Below, piece by piece: positions 6,810-7,789 of a DNA stretch of 7,789 nt. The DNA comes from Methanosarcinales archaeon (GTDB taxonomy: Archaea; Halobacteriota; Methanosarcinia; DSM-18856; Methermicoccaceae): NCBI GenBank assembly GCA_003661015.1, contig QMVI01000045.1, positions 1 to 7,789 of the forward strand, written 5' to 3'. Both the position numbers and the translations under genes were made by a program. Each line of letters opens with the position of its first letter. The stretch's first letter is position 1. The notes under the pieces were generated by a model. That model made no database searches and was not told where the DNA came from. It saw only the letters and a list, made by a program, of their open reading frames with translations.

Positions 6810-6816
6810 CTCCCTC
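6810..6816 (-). promoter_or_regulatory. Ribosome binding site of rpsJ
   Basis: The minus strand reads GAGGGAG three bases before the ATG at 6806. It lies directly after the TTG at 6818, which it helps to reject as the start. Confidence 0.6.
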
Positions 6817-6835
6817 AAAATATTGAGGAGAAGAA

Positions 6836-7789
6836 TTACTTCTTCTCCTTTATGTCTATAACCATTCCGGCAGCTATTGTCTGACCCATATCTCTTATGG
6901 CAAACCTCCCAAGCTGTGGTATTTCTTTAACTTTCTCAACCACAAGAGGTCTCGTGGGCTTAACTCTTACAACGGCCGCATCACCTGTCTTTATGAAGTC
7001 TGGATTCTCTTCCTTGACCTGTCCAGTTCTTGGGTCAAGTTTCTTCTCTATTGCAACGATTGAGCATGCCACCTGTGCTGTGTGGCAATGGAACACCGGT
7101 GTGTATCCGACAGTTATGGCAGTTGGATGTTGTAGAACAACTATCTGTGCTGTGAATTCGTCAGCGACGGTTGGTGGGTTTTCAGGATGTCCACATACAT
7201 CACCTCTGCGTATATCTTTCTTGCCAACACCCCTTACGTTGAAACCAATATTGTCACCTGGAATTGCCTCTGGTATCTCCTGATGATGCATCTCTATCGA
7301 CTTTACTTCACCACCGATGCCGGGTGGCATGAAGACAACTTTGTCTCCTTTCTTGAGCTTACCTGTTTCTACTCTACCCACGGGGACGGTACCAACGCCT
7401 GAAATTGAATAGACATCCTGAACTGGGATTCTGAGTGGCAAATCTATTGGTTTCTCTGGCTCCTTCAATAAATCAAGTGCCTCAACAACCGTCGGACCAT
7501 CGTACCAAGACATTTTATCGCTTCTGTTCACCACATTGTCTCCTTCCCATGAAGAAGCTGGTATGAATGGTATCTCATCTACCTTATATCCCACCATCCT
7601 CAGCAACTTGGCAACATCCTCCTTCACTTCTTCATATCTCTTCTGGTCATAATCTATGGTGTCCATCTTGTTGACGACAACAATGAGCTGATTGATTCCA
7701 CGCGTTCTTGCGAGGAATACGTGTTCTTTTGTCTGAGCCATCACACCATCCTTAGCATCTACCACAAGTATTGCTGCGTCTGCCTGTGA
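6836..7789 (-). CDS. tuf: Translation elongation factor 1-alpha (EF-Tu homologue), 5' part missing
   Basis: The C-terminal 317 residues of a protein normally about 420-430 long; the frame is open to the right edge and begins in SQADAAILVVDAKDG, so the P-loop and switch regions with DAPGH lie outside the window. Visible GTPase motifs are NKMD (G4) and the PFIPASSWEGDN region (G5). Domain 2 shows VYSISGVGTVPVGRVETGKL, domain 3 HCHTAQVAC and GRFAIRDMGQTIAAGMV. The protein carries aminoacyl-tRNA to the ribosome A site with GTP. The sequence is archaeal in type (MHHQEIPEAIPGDNIGFNVRG segment). The GTG at 7765 is an internal valine codon and not a start. It lies 29 bases upstream of rpsJ in the classical order. 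Confidence 0.97.
   Translation of the reverse strand, partial: SQADAAILVVDAKDGVMAQTKEHVFLARTRGINQLIVVVNKMDTIDYDQKRYEEVKEDVAKLLRMVGYKVDEIPFIPASSWEGDNVVNRSDKMSWYDGPTVVEALDLLKEPEKPIDLPLRIPVQDVYSISGVGTVPVGRVETGKLKKGDKVVFMPPGIGGEVKSIEMHHQEIPEAIPGDNIGFNVRGVGKKDIRRGDVCGHPENPPTVADEFTAQIVVLQHPTAITVGYTPVFHCHTAQVACSIVAIEKKLDPRTGQVKEENPDFIKTGDAAVVRVKPTRPLVVEKVKEIPQLGRFAIRDMGQTIAAGMVIDIKEKK

Noticed and set aside
6807..6818. Upstream TTG start for uS10
   Set aside because: The next four codons include the ribosome binding site GAGGGAG, and the protein family begins at the ATG at 6806.
7763..7765. GTG at 7765 as the start of EF-1alpha
   Set aside because: The frame continues upstream to the window edge with conserved EF-1alpha residues (SQADAAIL), so this is an internal valine.

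Overview
The window comes from an archaeon, most likely a euryarchaeote. The right end encodes an archaeal-type elongation factor 1-alpha followed by ribosomal protein uS10 (about 103 residues), the usual tail of the archaeal str operon. Ribosome binding sites are G-rich (GAGGGG type), overlapping ATGA stop/start junctions are common, and there is a TATA-like box ahead of one gene. I cannot fix the lineage from sequence alone; an uncultivated methanogen or alkanotroph relative (Archaeoglobi/Methanomicrobia side) is only a guess.

All genes read on the minus strand, so transcription runs from high to low coordinates. Right part (6495-7789): a 3' fragment of the EF-1alpha gene, then rpsJ. A short T-rich gap (6446-6494) separates this translation unit from a second unit and holds both a TATA-like box and oligo-T runs. 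Left part (1-6445): a six-gene MoxR/von Willebrand A cluster. In transcription order it has (1) a 93-residue single-span coiled-coil protein, (2) a 296-residue three-span membrane protein, (3) a MoxR-family AAA+ ATPase, (4) a soluble DUF58 protein, (5) a 610-residue BatA-like membrane protein with a vWA and a glutamine-amidotransferase-like (GATase-like) domain, and (6) a large protein running off the left edge. Protein 6 carries two vWA domains around a GATase-like segment. Genes 1-4 are chained by ATGA overlaps, 4-5 are 10 bases apart, and the 5-6 junction is tight or overlapping.

How they may work together: MoxR ATPases typically act as chaperone-like remodellers with vWA partners that bind a metal through a MIDAS site. 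The positive-inside rule, applied by eye, puts MoxR and DUF58 in the cytosol. The soluble domains of the other four proteins fall on the outer face of the membrane. The cluster therefore looks like a membrane-spanning assembly or surveillance complex driven by a cytosolic ATPase. The substrate cannot be told from the sequence. No rRNA, tRNA, CRISPR array, insertion sequence or long repeat was seen, and every stretch above 300 bases is covered by a gene.
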